Of a stretch of DNA of 64,000 nt, positions 26,998-35,907 are shown in pieces (position 1 is the stretch's first letter; every line of letters begins with the position of its first letter). A program made the translations under genes and the position numbers. This DNA is from a marine bacterium B5-7 (lineage in GTDB: Bacteria; Pseudomonadota; Gammaproteobacteria; Arenicellales; CAJQKF01): positions 1-64,000 of the forward strand of contig BQJD01000001.1 of NCBI GenBank assembly GCA_021604525.1, in the 5' to 3' direction. Below the pieces are notes generated by a model, which was given only the letters and a program-made list of their open reading frames with translations, did not search any database and was not told the DNA's origin.

Positions 26998-27932
26998 GCG
27001 CTTGTCCTCGGATCGATGACTGCGGTGAGCATGTCGACTGTCAGGGTAACAAGGACCGTACCTATCGCATAGACCAGGGTGAGCCCCTGTACGACGTAGA
27101 AATCCCGACCGATGACAGAACCGACCATCAGTGCTCCAAGCCCCGGGACGGCGTAAACGATTTCCACGATCACAGAACCGCCCACCAGAAATGCAATCAT
27201 GACGCCCAACAGATGGAGCGTGGGTAGCAGTGAGTTACGCAGGATATGACGCCTGAATATATAACTTTCCGGAAGCCCTTTTGCCCGGCTGGCGACCACG
27301 TAATCGGATTCCATCTGCTCAATTAACGCACCACGCAAATTACGGACCAGAAGTGGAATCAGCCACAAAGATGTACTCAGTGCGGGTAGGAAGAGATGAT
27401 GGAGATGGCTCATGAAGCCGCTACCCCAGCCACTCACCGGAAACCAGCCGAGTTCCGCGCCGAAGTAACGGGCCATTAATACCGCCAGCCAGAATACTGG
27501 AATGGTCATGCCGAGAATTGAAAAAATCCGGATTACCTGGTCTAGCCAACGACCCTGATGTCGCGCAGCGACGATGGCTAAACCGATCGTCAAGGGTAAG
27601 GTCAGGGACATCACGTAGGCGATAAGAAACAACGTGCGTGGCAGGAATTGTACGATCAGGTCGCTCACTGGAATGCGGTAGCGCAAGGATCTGCCCAGAT
27701 CACCCGCAAGCAGGTTGCCGAGATAGATGAAGTATTGTTTTAACAGCGGTTCGTCGAGACCGTAAGTAATACGCACTGCAGCGACGGCGTCATCGGTTGC
27801 CCTGGGTCCGAGCAACAGCCGAATAGGGTCACCTGGCGAGAGCTTGACGAGAAGAAAACTGATAATGCTTATACCGATGAGCACCGGTATAAGCTGGATC
27901 AGTCGCCGGCCGATGTAGGCTAGCTGTTGCAT
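26994..27932 (-). CDS. Dipeptide-type ABC transporter permease (DppB-like)
   Basis: A 312-residue permease of the DppB family with six hydrophobic segments. Signatures are IGRRLIQLIPVLIGISIISFLL at the N-terminus (residues 6-27), the PGDPIRLLLGP segment near 33-43, and an EAA loop SDYVVASRAKGLPES. It is the first permease gene after the binding protein, separated from it by about 68 bases containing a perfect hairpin (27952-27976). Confidence 0.93.
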   Translation of the reverse strand: MQQLAYIGRRLIQLIPVLIGISIISFLLVKLSPGDPIRLLLGPRATDDAVAAVRITYGLDEPLLKQYFIYLGNLLAGDLGRSLRYRIPVSDLIVQFLPRTLFLIAYVMSLTLPLTIGLAIVAARHQGRWLDQVIRIFSILGMTIPVFWLAVLMARYFGAELGWFPVSGWGSGFMSHLHHLFLPALSTSLWLIPLLVRNLRGALIEQMESDYVVASRAKGLPESYIFRRHILRNSLLPTLHLLGVMIAFLVGGSVIVEIVYAVPGLGALMVGSVIGRDFYVVQGLTLVYAIGTVLVTLTVDMLTAVIDPRTSA

Positions 27933-27951
27933 CTTTTAAAAAGCATGGATG

Positions 27952-27976
27952 GAGGGGACGGTTGCGCCGTCCCCTC
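27952..27976. terminator. Hairpin between binding protein and permease genes
   Basis: Perfect 10-base stem GAGGGGACGG / CCGTCCCCTC with a TTGCG loop. There is no U-run after it on the minus strand, so it is probably a partial terminator or an mRNA 3-prime protector that keeps the upstream binding-protein message in excess over the permease genes, a common arrangement in ABC operons. Confidence 0.6.
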
Positions 27977-28000
27977 ATTCTGAGTCAATCAGTGTCAGAG

Positions 28001-29512
28001 TTATTTGACAACTTCGGCGCCCTCCAATGTCCATTGCAGAGCCGGCGTCATCGATAATCCCTTCACGCGATCACCATAGGCATTTGCAAATGGTGGGTAA
28101 TACAAGGGGATTTGAGCGACTTCAGTTGTAGTAATTTTCTCAATCTTGCGGTACATGTCGGCACGTTTTGATTCATCCAACTCAGCCGCCGCCTCATCAA
28201 CCAGCGCGTTAACTTCATCATTATTGTAGTTCGTGTAGTAGGCGCGATTGCCACAGGAACCACACACTGCCCAGCGCACGGCAAGATCGGGATCGGTTGT
28301 TTCGTTATACCACCATGTCGGTGCCGAATCGTAATCACCTTCCGGTACACGGGTCCACCACGTACCACCGTCGACCTTTTCGATTTTTGATTTCAAACCA
28401 ATTGCCGCCCACTGCGCCTGCATCAGTACGGCAACTTTTTCACGTTCCGGATTATCGGCTATCAGAATAACAAGTTCCTCGCCGTTGTAACTTGAATCCG
28501 CGAGCATTGCCTTGGCCGCCTCTGGATCATAAGTATTGACGGCTAGTTCCGAGTCGTGAAATCTGAGGGCGCCCGGAAGGGTTGAGTTAGCGGGCGTGGC
28601 TGCGCCAAAAGTCATTGCTTCGGTGATAGCGGGTGTGTCGAGTGCCATGGCAGCAGCTTGACGAATCTTGATATCGTTGAACGGGGCGCGGGCATGATTC
28701 AGCAGCACCATATAGATGACGGTTGATGGTTCAAGCGGCATGCTGATGGAATCATTCGCTTTGAGTTCCGCAACCTGACTCCAGGGTATTTCGCGCGCTG
28801 CATCCAGCTCGCCAGAAAGCATCATCGATACGCGGGTATTTTCAGCAACGACTTCGATTAATTCGGCGCCATCATTCTTGGGATAGCCCTTGCGCCAGTA
28901 ATTCGGGTTTGGGGTAATTACAAGACGTTCGTTTGGAATCCACTCCTCGACCATGTAAGGGCCTGAGGTAACCGGATCAGCCGTGAACGCATCATCGCCA
29001 CGCGCTTCGACATCCTTCTTGGATATGATGCCAACGTTGAAAACTTCGAGGTTGCCGAGAAATGGGGCGAACGCACTCTTTAATTTAAGGACGAGTGTTT
29101 TGTCGTCGATTGCTTCGGCTGTATCCAGTGTTTGCAACGGTGCAGGGTAGGCGGACTCTTCGGTATCGCGAATCCTCAATAAACTGAACGCCGCGTCTTC
29201 AGCGGTAATCGTTTCACCATTTGAAAACATCGCATCTCGCATTGTAATAGTGATGGTGGTTCCATCGTCAGAAACTTCCCAGCTTTCGGCAAGACCGGGT
29301 GCCAGCTCGCCGCTCTCGTCAAGGCGCAGAAGTCGGGAATATAGTTGTCCGTAGGTTTCGATATTGCCTGCTGCCGCGGACCGCATCGGGTCGAGGGTGG
29401 TGGTTTTATAGGGTGATCCTATTCGGATTTTATCTGCGGCTTGCACGTTTGCGCAGGCTAACAAGGTAAGTGCCGCGGTGGTTGCGACGACGCTTCGCCA
29501 GGTCGTTAACAT
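28001..29512 (-). CDS. Dipeptide-type ABC transporter substrate-binding protein
   Basis: A 503-residue (from the ATG at 29512) family 5 solute-binding protein. The start is chosen because GAGGAG precedes it by 6-7 bases and the protein then begins with a clear signal (LTLLACANVQAADKIRIG); the LLAC could also be a lipobox, so it is either cleaved after VQA or a lipoprotein. Family segments are GSPYKTTTLDPMRSAA, LAPGLAESWEVSDDGTT and the late IPLYYPPFANAYGDRVKGL. Its ligand should be a peptide or a related amide, in line with the peptidase gene opposite. It heads the minus-strand operon ending in the RpiR gene. Confidence 0.92.
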   Translation of the reverse strand: MLTTWRSVVATTAALTLLACANVQAADKIRIGSPYKTTTLDPMRSAAAGNIETYGQLYSRLLRLDESGELAPGLAESWEVSDDGTTITITMRDAMFSNGETITAEDAAFSLLRIRDTEESAYPAPLQTLDTAEAIDDKTLVLKLKSAFAPFLGNLEVFNVGIISKKDVEARGDDAFTADPVTSGPYMVEEWIPNERLVITPNPNYWRKGYPKNDGAELIEVVAENTRVSMMLSGELDAAREIPWSQVAELKANDSISMPLEPSTVIYMVLLNHARAPFNDIKIRQAAAMALDTPAITEAMTFGAATPANSTLPGALRFHDSELAVNTYDPEAAKAMLADSSYNGEELVILIADNPEREKVAVLMQAQWAAIGLKSKIEKVDGGTWWTRVPEGDYDSAPTWWYNETTDPDLAVRWAVCGSCGNRAYYTNYNNDEVNALVDEAAAELDESKRADMYRKIEKITTTEVAQIPLYYPPFANAYGDRVKGLSMTPALQWTLEGAEVVK

Positions 29513-29543
29513 GGGATTCTCCTCACAATTTAATAATAACTGG

Positions 29544-29585
29544 TCAATGCTTGCCGGCACTCGGGACTATTACTCATCAATGCTT
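29544..29585. promoter_or_regulatory. 9-base direct repeat between the ABC operon and the peptidase gene
   Basis: TCAATGCTT occurs at 29544-29552 and at 29577-29585, 33 bases apart or about three helical turns, so both faces are alike. Position is between the binding-protein start (29512) and the peptidase start (29729). It is a candidate binding site, possibly for the RpiR regulator, but the repeat is short. Confidence 0.35.
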
Positions 29586-29672
29586 AATGACCGATCAACT
29601 TTTCGATTCTGATGACGGTGTACCCGAGATAGGTGATATAAGAATAACATGTATATATTCATGAGATAAATA

Positions 29673-29678
29673 TATAAT
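29673..29678 (+). promoter_or_regulatory. -10 box of the aminopeptidase gene
   Basis: Perfect TATAAT in an A+T-rich stretch about 50 bases before the ATG at 29729. No good -35 sits 17 bases upstream (TGTATA at best), so an activator or extended interaction may be needed. Confidence 0.45.
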
Positions 29679-29680
29679 TT

Positions 29681-29697
29681 TTGGATTGAATCCAATC
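29681..29697. promoter_or_regulatory. Palindromic operator candidate at the peptidase start of transcription
   Basis: TTGGATT-G-AATCCAA (29681-29695) is a perfect 7-base inverted repeat; the overlapping GATTG...CAATC (29684-29697) extends it. It begins two bases after TATAAT, so it covers the expected transcription start, which fits repression by the RpiR regulator of this locus. Confidence 0.45.
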
Positions 29698-29728
29698 ATT
29701 ACCATTAAATCCTTAGGAGAGAATTACC

Positions 29729-30787
29729 ATGAGCAAACCCCGTGGACGAGAACTCGGGCTGAGGTTCCCGGGCCAACCCGGGCCGTACAATGCGGTGACA
29801 GATGTTGAAGGGGTGCTTGTTGGGTCAACTAATATTATCGAATCATCGGCGCAAATCCGGACTGGCGTGACCGCCATATTGCCGCGCGGATTCGATCGAA
29901 CCATGCGACCCGTGTGGGCTGGAATCTGCTCTCTCAATGGCAATGGCGAGATGACCGGATCTCACTGGATAGCTGATGGCGGATACTTTTTCGGGCCTAT
30001 ATGCCTGACCAATACCCATAGTGTCGGCATTGTCCACCATGGCACAACACGCTGGATGATCGACCATTTTCCATCTTTTAAGGCGCAACATGCCTGGGCG
30101 CTACCAGTGGTGGCAGAAACCTATGACGGCACACTGAACGATATTAATGGACAGCATTTATCCGAAATCCATGTCCGTCAGGCAATTGAAGGCGCAAAAA
30201 GCGGTCCGGTGGACGAGGGTAACGTTGGTGGCGGCACCGGCATGGTGTGTTACGAATTCAAGGGGGGTACCGGCACTTCTTCACGAACCGTTGGCACGCA
30301 TACCGTGGCGGCCCTGGTTCAGGCGAATCACGGTATGCGTGACTGGTTCACGGTATTGGGCGTGCCGGTGGGGAAGTATTTACGAGAGGATTTGCTTTAT
30401 CAACGGGAGATGGGTTCCATCATTGTAATTCTCGCCACCGATGCGCCGATGATGCCCCATCAACTGCAACGCCTGGCGCGTCGCGCAACCATCGGCATTG
30501 GTTTGCACGGCACGCCGGGCGGGAATAATTCAGGGGACATTTTTCTCGCCTTCAGTACAGCCAATCCTTTTACGAGAGATGAACTCACCTCTGGTACCCA
30601 CAGGTTCGAATTCCTCGGTGACGATATGTTCGATGCGTACTATATGGCCGCTGTACAGGCAACCGAGGAAGCTGTGATCAATGCCATGCTGGCAGCGGAA
30701 GACATGACTACAGTACGGCCTGAAGGGAAGATATGTCGCGCATTGAATGGCGACAAGCTGATGAAAGTTATGAATGTTGGGAGATAG
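29729..30787 (+). CDS. P1 family aminopeptidase (DmpA/BapA type)
   Basis: A 352-residue N-terminal nucleophile peptidase of family P1 (L-aminopeptidase/D-esterase, beta-aminopeptidase). The active nucleophile is Ser268 in GGNNSGD (264-270); by family rule the precursor cuts itself between Asn267 and Ser268, giving two chains. Other marks are GNVGGGTGMVCYEFKGGTG (164-182). It starts after an AGGAGA site and is divergent from the dipeptide ABC operon. Together they suggest import of a peptide or beta-peptide followed by cytoplasmic cleavage. No signal peptide is present, so the enzyme is cytoplasmic. Confidence 0.93.
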   Translation: MSKPRGRELGLRFPGQPGPYNAVTDVEGVLVGSTNIIESSAQIRTGVTAILPRGFDRTMRPVWAGICSLNGNGEMTGSHWIADGGYFFGPICLTNTHSVGIVHHGTTRWMIDHFPSFKAQHAWALPVVAETYDGTLNDINGQHLSEIHVRQAIEGAKSGPVDEGNVGGGTGMVCYEFKGGTGTSSRTVGTHTVAALVQANHGMRDWFTVLGVPVGKYLREDLLYQREMGSIIVILATDAPMMPHQLQRLARRATIGIGLHGTPGGNNSGDIFLAFSTANPFTRDELTSGTHRFEFLGDDMFDAYYMAAVQATEEAVINAMLAAEDMTTVRPEGKICRALNGDKLMKVMNVGR

Positions 30788-30826
30788 ATAAAACCTGAAT
30801 CAGACCCGGGATAGTTTGCACGTACT

Positions 30827-32002
30827 CTAAACAGTTTGCGGAGACGATTTCTCCACAGGTAACCCCACCATGGGTCGCAAACGGGTGCCGACAACACTAC
30901 CGGCGAATCCGGCAAGCAGCCAGAACCAGCCGTGCAGCGATCCGGAAACAACCCCACCGAAGTAGGCGCCTATGTTGCAACCGAAGGCGAGTCTCGCTCC
31001 ATAGCCGAGCATTAAACCGCCTACCAGAGCGGCGGCAAGGCTTAGTGGCGGTATCCTGAACGTCGGTGAAAACCGTCCGGCGAGTGCGGCTGCCAGCATG
31101 GCGCCGAGGATAACGCCGAAATTCATCACAGACGTGACATCATTAAACACGCTTTGTCTGAGCGATGCAGCGCGCCAACCAGACCAGTAAGGCCAGGTGG
31201 ATACATCAATATGGAACAACATCAGGATTTTAGCGCCCCACAATGCAAACGCCGAAGTGATACCCCACGGCCTGCCGGCAAGCCACAGGGTAACGATACT
31301 GAGCATGGCAAGAGCAATTGCACCGGCAGCTAATGACCAGGGTCCGGTCAGGATACGCCGACCAGGTGGTTTTTCGGATCGAGTCTGGATCAGCAGCGTA
31401 CCGTGCCGTCGTTTCTCAAGATAGACAGATAAGACGACGATAGCTGCGAATATTCCGAGGTTGATTGCCAGCGCCCATTGCCAACCAAAAATCCTGATAA
31501 ATGAAATCGGGCCATAGGTGGGCAGCGCGTACCACCAGTGTGTGTGGGCAGTTGCGATAACCGATCCGGCAATAAAGCCGATCAGGGTCACGACAGTTCG
31601 TGTATTGCCACCACCGACGGCAAATAATGTTCCGCTACCACAGCCACCGCCGAGCTGCATTCCGATTCCGAAGATGAATGCACCGACAATCACCGATGTC
31701 CCGGCCGGCAGAATATAACCTCCAACCTTGTGTCCAAATAGTTCACCTCCCGCAATGGCGGGGAAGAATATGAGTGCGGTAATAGCCAGCAACAGCATCT
31801 GTGCGCGTAAACCGCGACCGTCGAAATCTGCAGAAAATTTCCGCCAGGCCGCAGTAAAACCGAATGCGGCGTGATACAAGGCGATACCAAGTCCAGCGCC
31901 GGTTATAAACAGTGCGCCACGCCGCCAGTTGTATTCTGCCCCGAGCCACAATGTTCCCATGACGATAACCAATGCAGCGAAAATTACAATGCGTTTGTTC
32001 AT
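30827..32002 (-). CDS. YeeE/YedE family sulfur (thiosulfate-type) transporter
   Basis: A 391-residue membrane protein (start chosen at an internal ATG, 32002; 32065 would add 21 residues that look untypical). Two similar halves of about five helices contain Cys-bearing loops: GGGCGSGTLFAVGGG in the first half and FGCNIGAYFGG in the second. These match the YeeE/YedE fold, whose studied member TsuA imports thiosulfate by passing it between cysteines. It is divergent from the DUF302 gene, which is also met near sulfur genes. Substrate assignment is from family knowledge only. Confidence 0.88.
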   Translation of the reverse strand: MNKRIVIFAALVIVMGTLWLGAEYNWRRGALFITGAGLGIALYHAAFGFTAAWRKFSADFDGRGLRAQMLLLAITALIFFPAIAGGELFGHKVGGYILPAGTSVIVGAFIFGIGMQLGGGCGSGTLFAVGGGNTRTVVTLIGFIAGSVIATAHTHWWYALPTYGPISFIRIFGWQWALAINLGIFAAIVVLSVYLEKRRHGTLLIQTRSEKPPGRRILTGPWSLAAGAIALAMLSIVTLWLAGRPWGITSAFALWGAKILMLFHIDVSTWPYWSGWRAASLRQSVFNDVTSVMNFGVILGAMLAAALAGRFSPTFRIPPLSLAAALVGGLMLGYGARLAFGCNIGAYFGGVVSGSLHGWFWLLAGFAGSVVGTRLRPMVGLPVEKSSPQTV

Positions 32003-32154
32003 GACAGGGGCGAAGCCGGACTGCGGGAGAATGCTTGTATTGTTAACTATCAAAATCCGACCCATTGCATGTTGAGAAGTTCAATCTGACTTTAACGGAA
32101 CTAACCGGAGTCAAACGGGTACTAATCTTTGACATATCTTCACACATTGATTTA

Positions 32155-32655
32155 ATGGGAAATACCCACATGATATCGATACGCAGCGCTCGCACACTCA
32201 GTTTTATTTTAATTGTTATCGGTACTTCGCTATCTCTGACCAGTGCCCATGCACGGGATTATCCATACGATGACATGATTGAAGTACAAACACCCCATTC
32301 ATTCGATGCCTTGTTCGACAGCTTGAGTCAATCGGTCAAGGATAACGATATGTTGCTGGTAGCCCGTGCCAGCGCCAGCCGGGGGGCCGCTGGTCGTGGC
32401 ATTGATATACCGGGTAATGCCGTGATTGAAGTGTATCGGAATGACTTCGCTGTTCGTATGTTAAAGGCAAGCATTGCGGCTGGGTATGAAGCACCCATCA
32501 GGTTTTACCTGACAGCGGAAGACGATGGAACGACGACACTTGCCTATCGCCGGCCGTCTGCAGTCTTTGCCCCTTACAAGAGCGACGAGCTTGACACGAT
32601 GGCGAAAGAGCTGGATGTGCTGTTTGCCAGGATTGTTGAGCAGGCTGTCCACTAA
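32155..32655 (+). CDS. DUF302 protein, exported
   Basis: A 166-residue protein (start at the ATG at 32155; 32170 is nearly as likely; a longer frame from 32065 is less plausible). Residues 6-32 form a signal peptide ending SAHARDYPYDD. The remainder is the DUF302 domain, with the segments DSLSQSVKDNDMLLVARASASRGAA and EVYRNDFAVRMLKASIAAGYEAPIR. DUF302 domains bind small ligands such as heme-related or other groups in some bacteria, but the function here is not known. It is divergent from the YeeE/YedE gene and convergent with the esterase/beta-helix gene. Confidence 0.85.
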   Translation: MGNTHMISIRSARTLSFILIVIGTSLSLTSAHARDYPYDDMIEVQTPHSFDALFDSLSQSVKDNDMLLVARASASRGAAGRGIDIPGNAVIEVYRNDFAVRMLKASIAAGYEAPIRFYLTAEDDGTTTLAYRRPSAVFAPYKSDELDTMAKELDVLFARIVEQAVH

Positions 32656-32666
32656 CGGGTTTATGC

Positions 32667-34685
32667 TCAATTGCATAATGGATTATTAACAGGACCCTTT
32701 TGCTGAAATTCAGTCAAGGTGACAAACGACTTCGACAGTTCAGAAACACCGTCTGCATTGCCGATAATAGCGCCATCGATATTGCCACCAATACGGGTAT
32801 TGCTTATGACATTATTGGTCGACAGATAAGGGTCTTCGCGTCTTGATCCGTAAAAAAATCCGGCCATGCCGTTTCTGATCAAATCGATGTCGTTGAAGGT
32901 GATAGCAGATACGCCGGAATTAGGCACCAGAACATCGTTATCGACCGCGTGTGAGGCGAACACACCGTGATGACAATTGTCCTTGATGGATAAATCGCTA
33001 AAGCTGGATTCTCTGGACTGACGTATGAATATTCCGTTATGGCCGTTATAACGAATAAGCCCATCGCTGATTTTCAGGTTGCTACTACCCGTATCCACCG
33101 AAACGCCACTGGCGCCGTTGTAGGCCGCAGTAAAGTTGTTCAGAAAGACCGCATGTCCACCATCAATGGCTATTCCATCGAAGTAATTGTGTTCAAATTT
33201 TGTATTGGTAATAAATATGGAATGGGATTGTTGACTGATAACCAATCCGCCACTGCGTGCGTTTTTAAGGATGAGCGAATTGAGATAAACATCCCTGGCA
33301 CCATGGATTGATAGGTCGTTGTTGTTGAGATACGGTTTTCCCAGGGCGCTCTCGGCTTCAGGCTCATTACCTTGATTATCCCGATTGCCGTCAATGATTA
33401 ACCCGGAAATTCGTATATTGGCGATGTGCTCCGATTCCGGAACATAAGGTTCATCCGAACCAATCAGGACGACGGGCTGACGGACAAAATCTGCCAGGCA
33501 CAGTGTTGCACCTTGCTCGCCGATAAGCGCTGTATTGGAGCGAGTAATGTGAATGCTCCTGTTGACAGGATAGCAATCGGCTCGTGTTCTTATATATATG
33601 GTACCGCCTTGATCGGGCAGTGATGCGACCGCATCGGCGATATCAGCAAAATCATCCGGTACGATCCGTGTCATGAGTGGGGTTGTACTGCCAATCATCG
33701 ACACTTTGCCGGGAGTGGTCTCAGGGATTGGAGTGACCGATTGAGTCTTGGGATACGCCGTGATATCAGCCGCGGATTCAGATGTAACGGATGCGGAATT
33801 ATTGGCAGCCTCACTATCTGCACGATAGCCGAAATCCCTGGCGAAATGTTTCAGAACATTCGGCAATATAGACGACCAGTATTTCCAGTTATGGCCACCG
33901 TCGCCAATCCGTAATTCAGCGGGTATTCCAGCCTCCCACAAATCGTCATAAAGTTTGGTCGTACTATTGAAGACGCCGAAATAATCGTCGTCTCCGGCAT
34001 ACAGATATATACCGGGTTTTTCCGGTGAACGCTTAAGATTATCAATGTAAGCATTTGGCCCAAGACTAATAAAACGTGCTGCGTCAAATGGCTTACCGAA
34101 TGAGCCACGGAATATCTTTTCCCGGCGCGCATCAAGAACGCTGTCTTCGGTCAACTGCGTCCATAGTGCGGAACTCAATCCTGCAGTGCTGACATATACA
34201 TCCGGACGTTCCAAAGCGAGTCTCAGCGCACCAAATCCACCCATGGAATTACCGGCAATAGCCCGGCCTCGACGATCGGCGATGGTGGGGTAATTTGAAT
34301 CGATATACTTCACCAGGTCGTCACGTATTGCAGTGGCATACTGCCCCGGGCCACCTACATCCGCTGAGTCAACGAACCAGCTCACTTTCCCGGCTGGCAT
34401 AACAATAAACATCTCGGGAATATCGCCGGCGGCGATCAGAGCGTCAGCGGTGGCGGCAACGTGGCCGGCATTGGGCCAAACCTTCTCGTTGTCACCCACA
34501 CCATGGAGCAGGTAGACCACCGGATATCGATGGTCCGGATCGTTCCCATATCCTGGCGGTAGGTAGATCGAGTAATTCAGATCACCACTCAAGGCATCGC
34601 TGTGAAACTTTTCAGACAGGCGAACATCTGCACGGCTGTTAACACTGATTGTTAGCAGAAGAGTCAGAACAAGAATTTTTAGCAT
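32667..34685 (-). CDS. Esterase fused to a right-handed beta-helix, exported
   Basis: A 672-residue exported protein of two parts. Residues 1-19 are a signal peptide. About 20-285 is an esterase-D-like alpha/beta hydrolase: oxyanion segment LLHGVGDN, nucleophile S147 in AGNSMGG, acid residue in the AGDDDYF loop near 232-234, and H266 in GGHNWKYW. A Ser/Thr-rich linker (about 290-335) leads to a right-handed parallel beta-helix (about 345-660) with the pectin-lyase-like opening DDFADIADAVASLPDQGG and repeated IxxxGI/VxxN rungs. Such helices usually bind or cleave polysaccharide. The gene follows opgC by four bases, so an ester group on periplasmic glucan is a likely substrate. The fusion is unusual in my experience. 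Confidence 0.82.
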   Translation of the reverse strand: MLKILVLTLLLTISVNSRADVRLSEKFHSDALSGDLNYSIYLPPGYGNDPDHRYPVVYLLHGVGDNEKVWPNAGHVAATADALIAAGDIPEMFIVMPAGKVSWFVDSADVGGPGQYATAIRDDLVKYIDSNYPTIADRRGRAIAGNSMGGFGALRLALERPDVYVSTAGLSSALWTQLTEDSVLDARREKIFRGSFGKPFDAARFISLGPNAYIDNLKRSPEKPGIYLYAGDDDYFGVFNSTTKLYDDLWEAGIPAELRIGDGGHNWKYWSSILPNVLKHFARDFGYRADSEAANNSASVTSESAADITAYPKTQSVTPIPETTPGKVSMIGSTTPLMTRIVPDDFADIADAVASLPDQGGTIYIRTRADCYPVNRSIHITRSNTALIGEQGATLCLADFVRQPVVLIGSDEPYVPESEHIANIRISGLIIDGNRDNQGNEPEAESALGKPYLNNNDLSIHGARDVYLNSLILKNARSGGLVISQQSHSIFITNTKFEHNYFDGIAIDGGHAVFLNNFTAAYNGASGVSVDTGSSNLKISDGLIRYNGHNGIFIRQSRESSFSDLSIKDNCHHGVFASHAVDNDVLVPNSGVSAITFNDIDLIRNGMAGFFYGSRREDPYLSTNNVISNTRIGGNIDGAIIGNADGVSELSKSFVTLTEFQQKGPVNNPLCN

Positions 34686-34689
34686 TGAT

Positions 34690-35907
34690 TTATAGTGCCT
34701 TGACTTTAAGAAGCTCAGATTTGAGACTTGTTGCGTCGCTGTGCTTCATTGTCAGGTCGCTGACGGCGCTGGTATGTTGTGTGTACGCTTGCTGTCTGAC
34801 CCATGGTTTCTTTTTAAACCAGCCGAAAAGATATGCTGCCAGCATCAGAATTGAAATTCCAACGCCGTTTACGAACCACAGACTCGTCGTGCTTCGACCG
34901 ATTTGATCGAGAATCATCCCGGCAATAAACGATAGAGTCATGCTCAGGAAAAATACCGGAAGGGCGTTTTGACCCGTCTTCACTATTGGCGCCGCAATAC
35001 GTGTCGAGAGCAACCAGATACGACCCTGAAGCAGTGTCACCATAATATAAACAATCGCCATGAAGTGCAGCCAGCGAAGCGGACCGAGATTGGTTTTATC
35101 AATCCAGAACGGTTCCAGCATGGCTCGTGCCTTGCCTAGTGTTTCGACCTGCGACCAGGTGGGGTAATGAGCAAACGGTACACAGGCGACTATAAAAACG
35201 ATGGCGACCGATAGTAGTGCTTTCGAAGTTGGTGGCGGTTTAATCCATCCCGTGCCAAGACAAAAGCCGGTGAAAAATATTATTTGCCAGCCAAACGGGT
35301 TGAAAAACCATGGTCGATCTGTCATTGAGTCGGCGAGGAATTCGAGATCGAATAGCCACATTGCCGCATACAACATCAGACAAAATAAAGGCACGATACG
35401 AATGCTTGCCCTGGATAACAGCATGATCAGTGGAACCATGGCGAGTACCCCCATATACATGGGCATTATGTCGAAGTAATTTGGTACGTACGTCAGTGAG
35501 AACAAACCGATCATCGATTCTTCGGTGTGTTGAAAAAAGCGCCAGAGATTGAGTTGCCCGATATAGTTCGGGTATTCCACCAATGTGTTTGCATAGGCCG
35601 CGAGTGTGGCAATAAGGAAAAACATGCCGAGGTGGGTCGCGTATAGCTGGAAACAACGGTAGCCGATTCGTGCGCTGCCTGTAACGAACCCGGCGCGTCG
35701 ATAGGTGCCGGCAAAGGCGATTGCCGCTGCCATTCCCGATAAGAAAACGAACATTTCCGCTGCATCGCTAAAACCAAAGCGTGCCGGTATGTAGTTGGCG
35801 AATCGATTATTGGGTACGTGGGCTATGAATATGATCAACATGGCCATTCCGCGGAAAAAGTCGAGACGTGGATCCCGTTGCCTGGGTTGCTGTGTATTTG
35901 AAGTCAT
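34690..35907 (-). CDS. opgC: OpgC-like membrane acyltransferase
   Basis: A 405-residue protein with about ten membrane helices. The start MTSNTQQPRQRDPRLDFFRGMAML carries the RDxRLDFFRG motif of the acyltransferase_3/OpgC family, and AHVPNNRFANYIPARFGFSDAAEMFVFLSGM is close to OpgC. In enterobacteria OpgC succinylates osmoregulated periplasmic glucans. It is divergent from the glucosyltransferase gene and four bases before the esterase/beta-helix gene. The acyl group (succinyl or other) cannot be read from the sequence. Confidence 0.88.
   Translation of the reverse strand: MTSNTQQPRQRDPRLDFFRGMAMLIIFIAHVPNNRFANYIPARFGFSDAAEMFVFLSGMAAAIAFAGTYRRAGFVTGSARIGYRCFQLYATHLGMFFLIATLAAYANTLVEYPNYIGQLNLWRFFQHTEESMIGLFSLTYVPNYFDIMPMYMGVLAMVPLIMLLSRASIRIVPLFCLMLYAAMWLFDLEFLADSMTDRPWFFNPFGWQIIFFTGFCLGTGWIKPPPTSKALLSVAIVFIVACVPFAHYPTWSQVETLGKARAMLEPFWIDKTNLGPLRWLHFMAIVYIMVTLLQGRIWLLSTRIAAPIVKTGQNALPVFFLSMTLSFIAGMILDQIGRSTTSLWFVNGVGISILMLAAYLFGWFKKKPWVRQQAYTQHTSAVSDLTMKHSDATSLKSELLKVKAL

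Noticed and set aside
29512-29560. Longer start of the dipeptide-binding protein
   Set aside because: The first 16 codons before the ATG with the strong GAGGAG site look untypical and would place extra sequence before the signal peptide.
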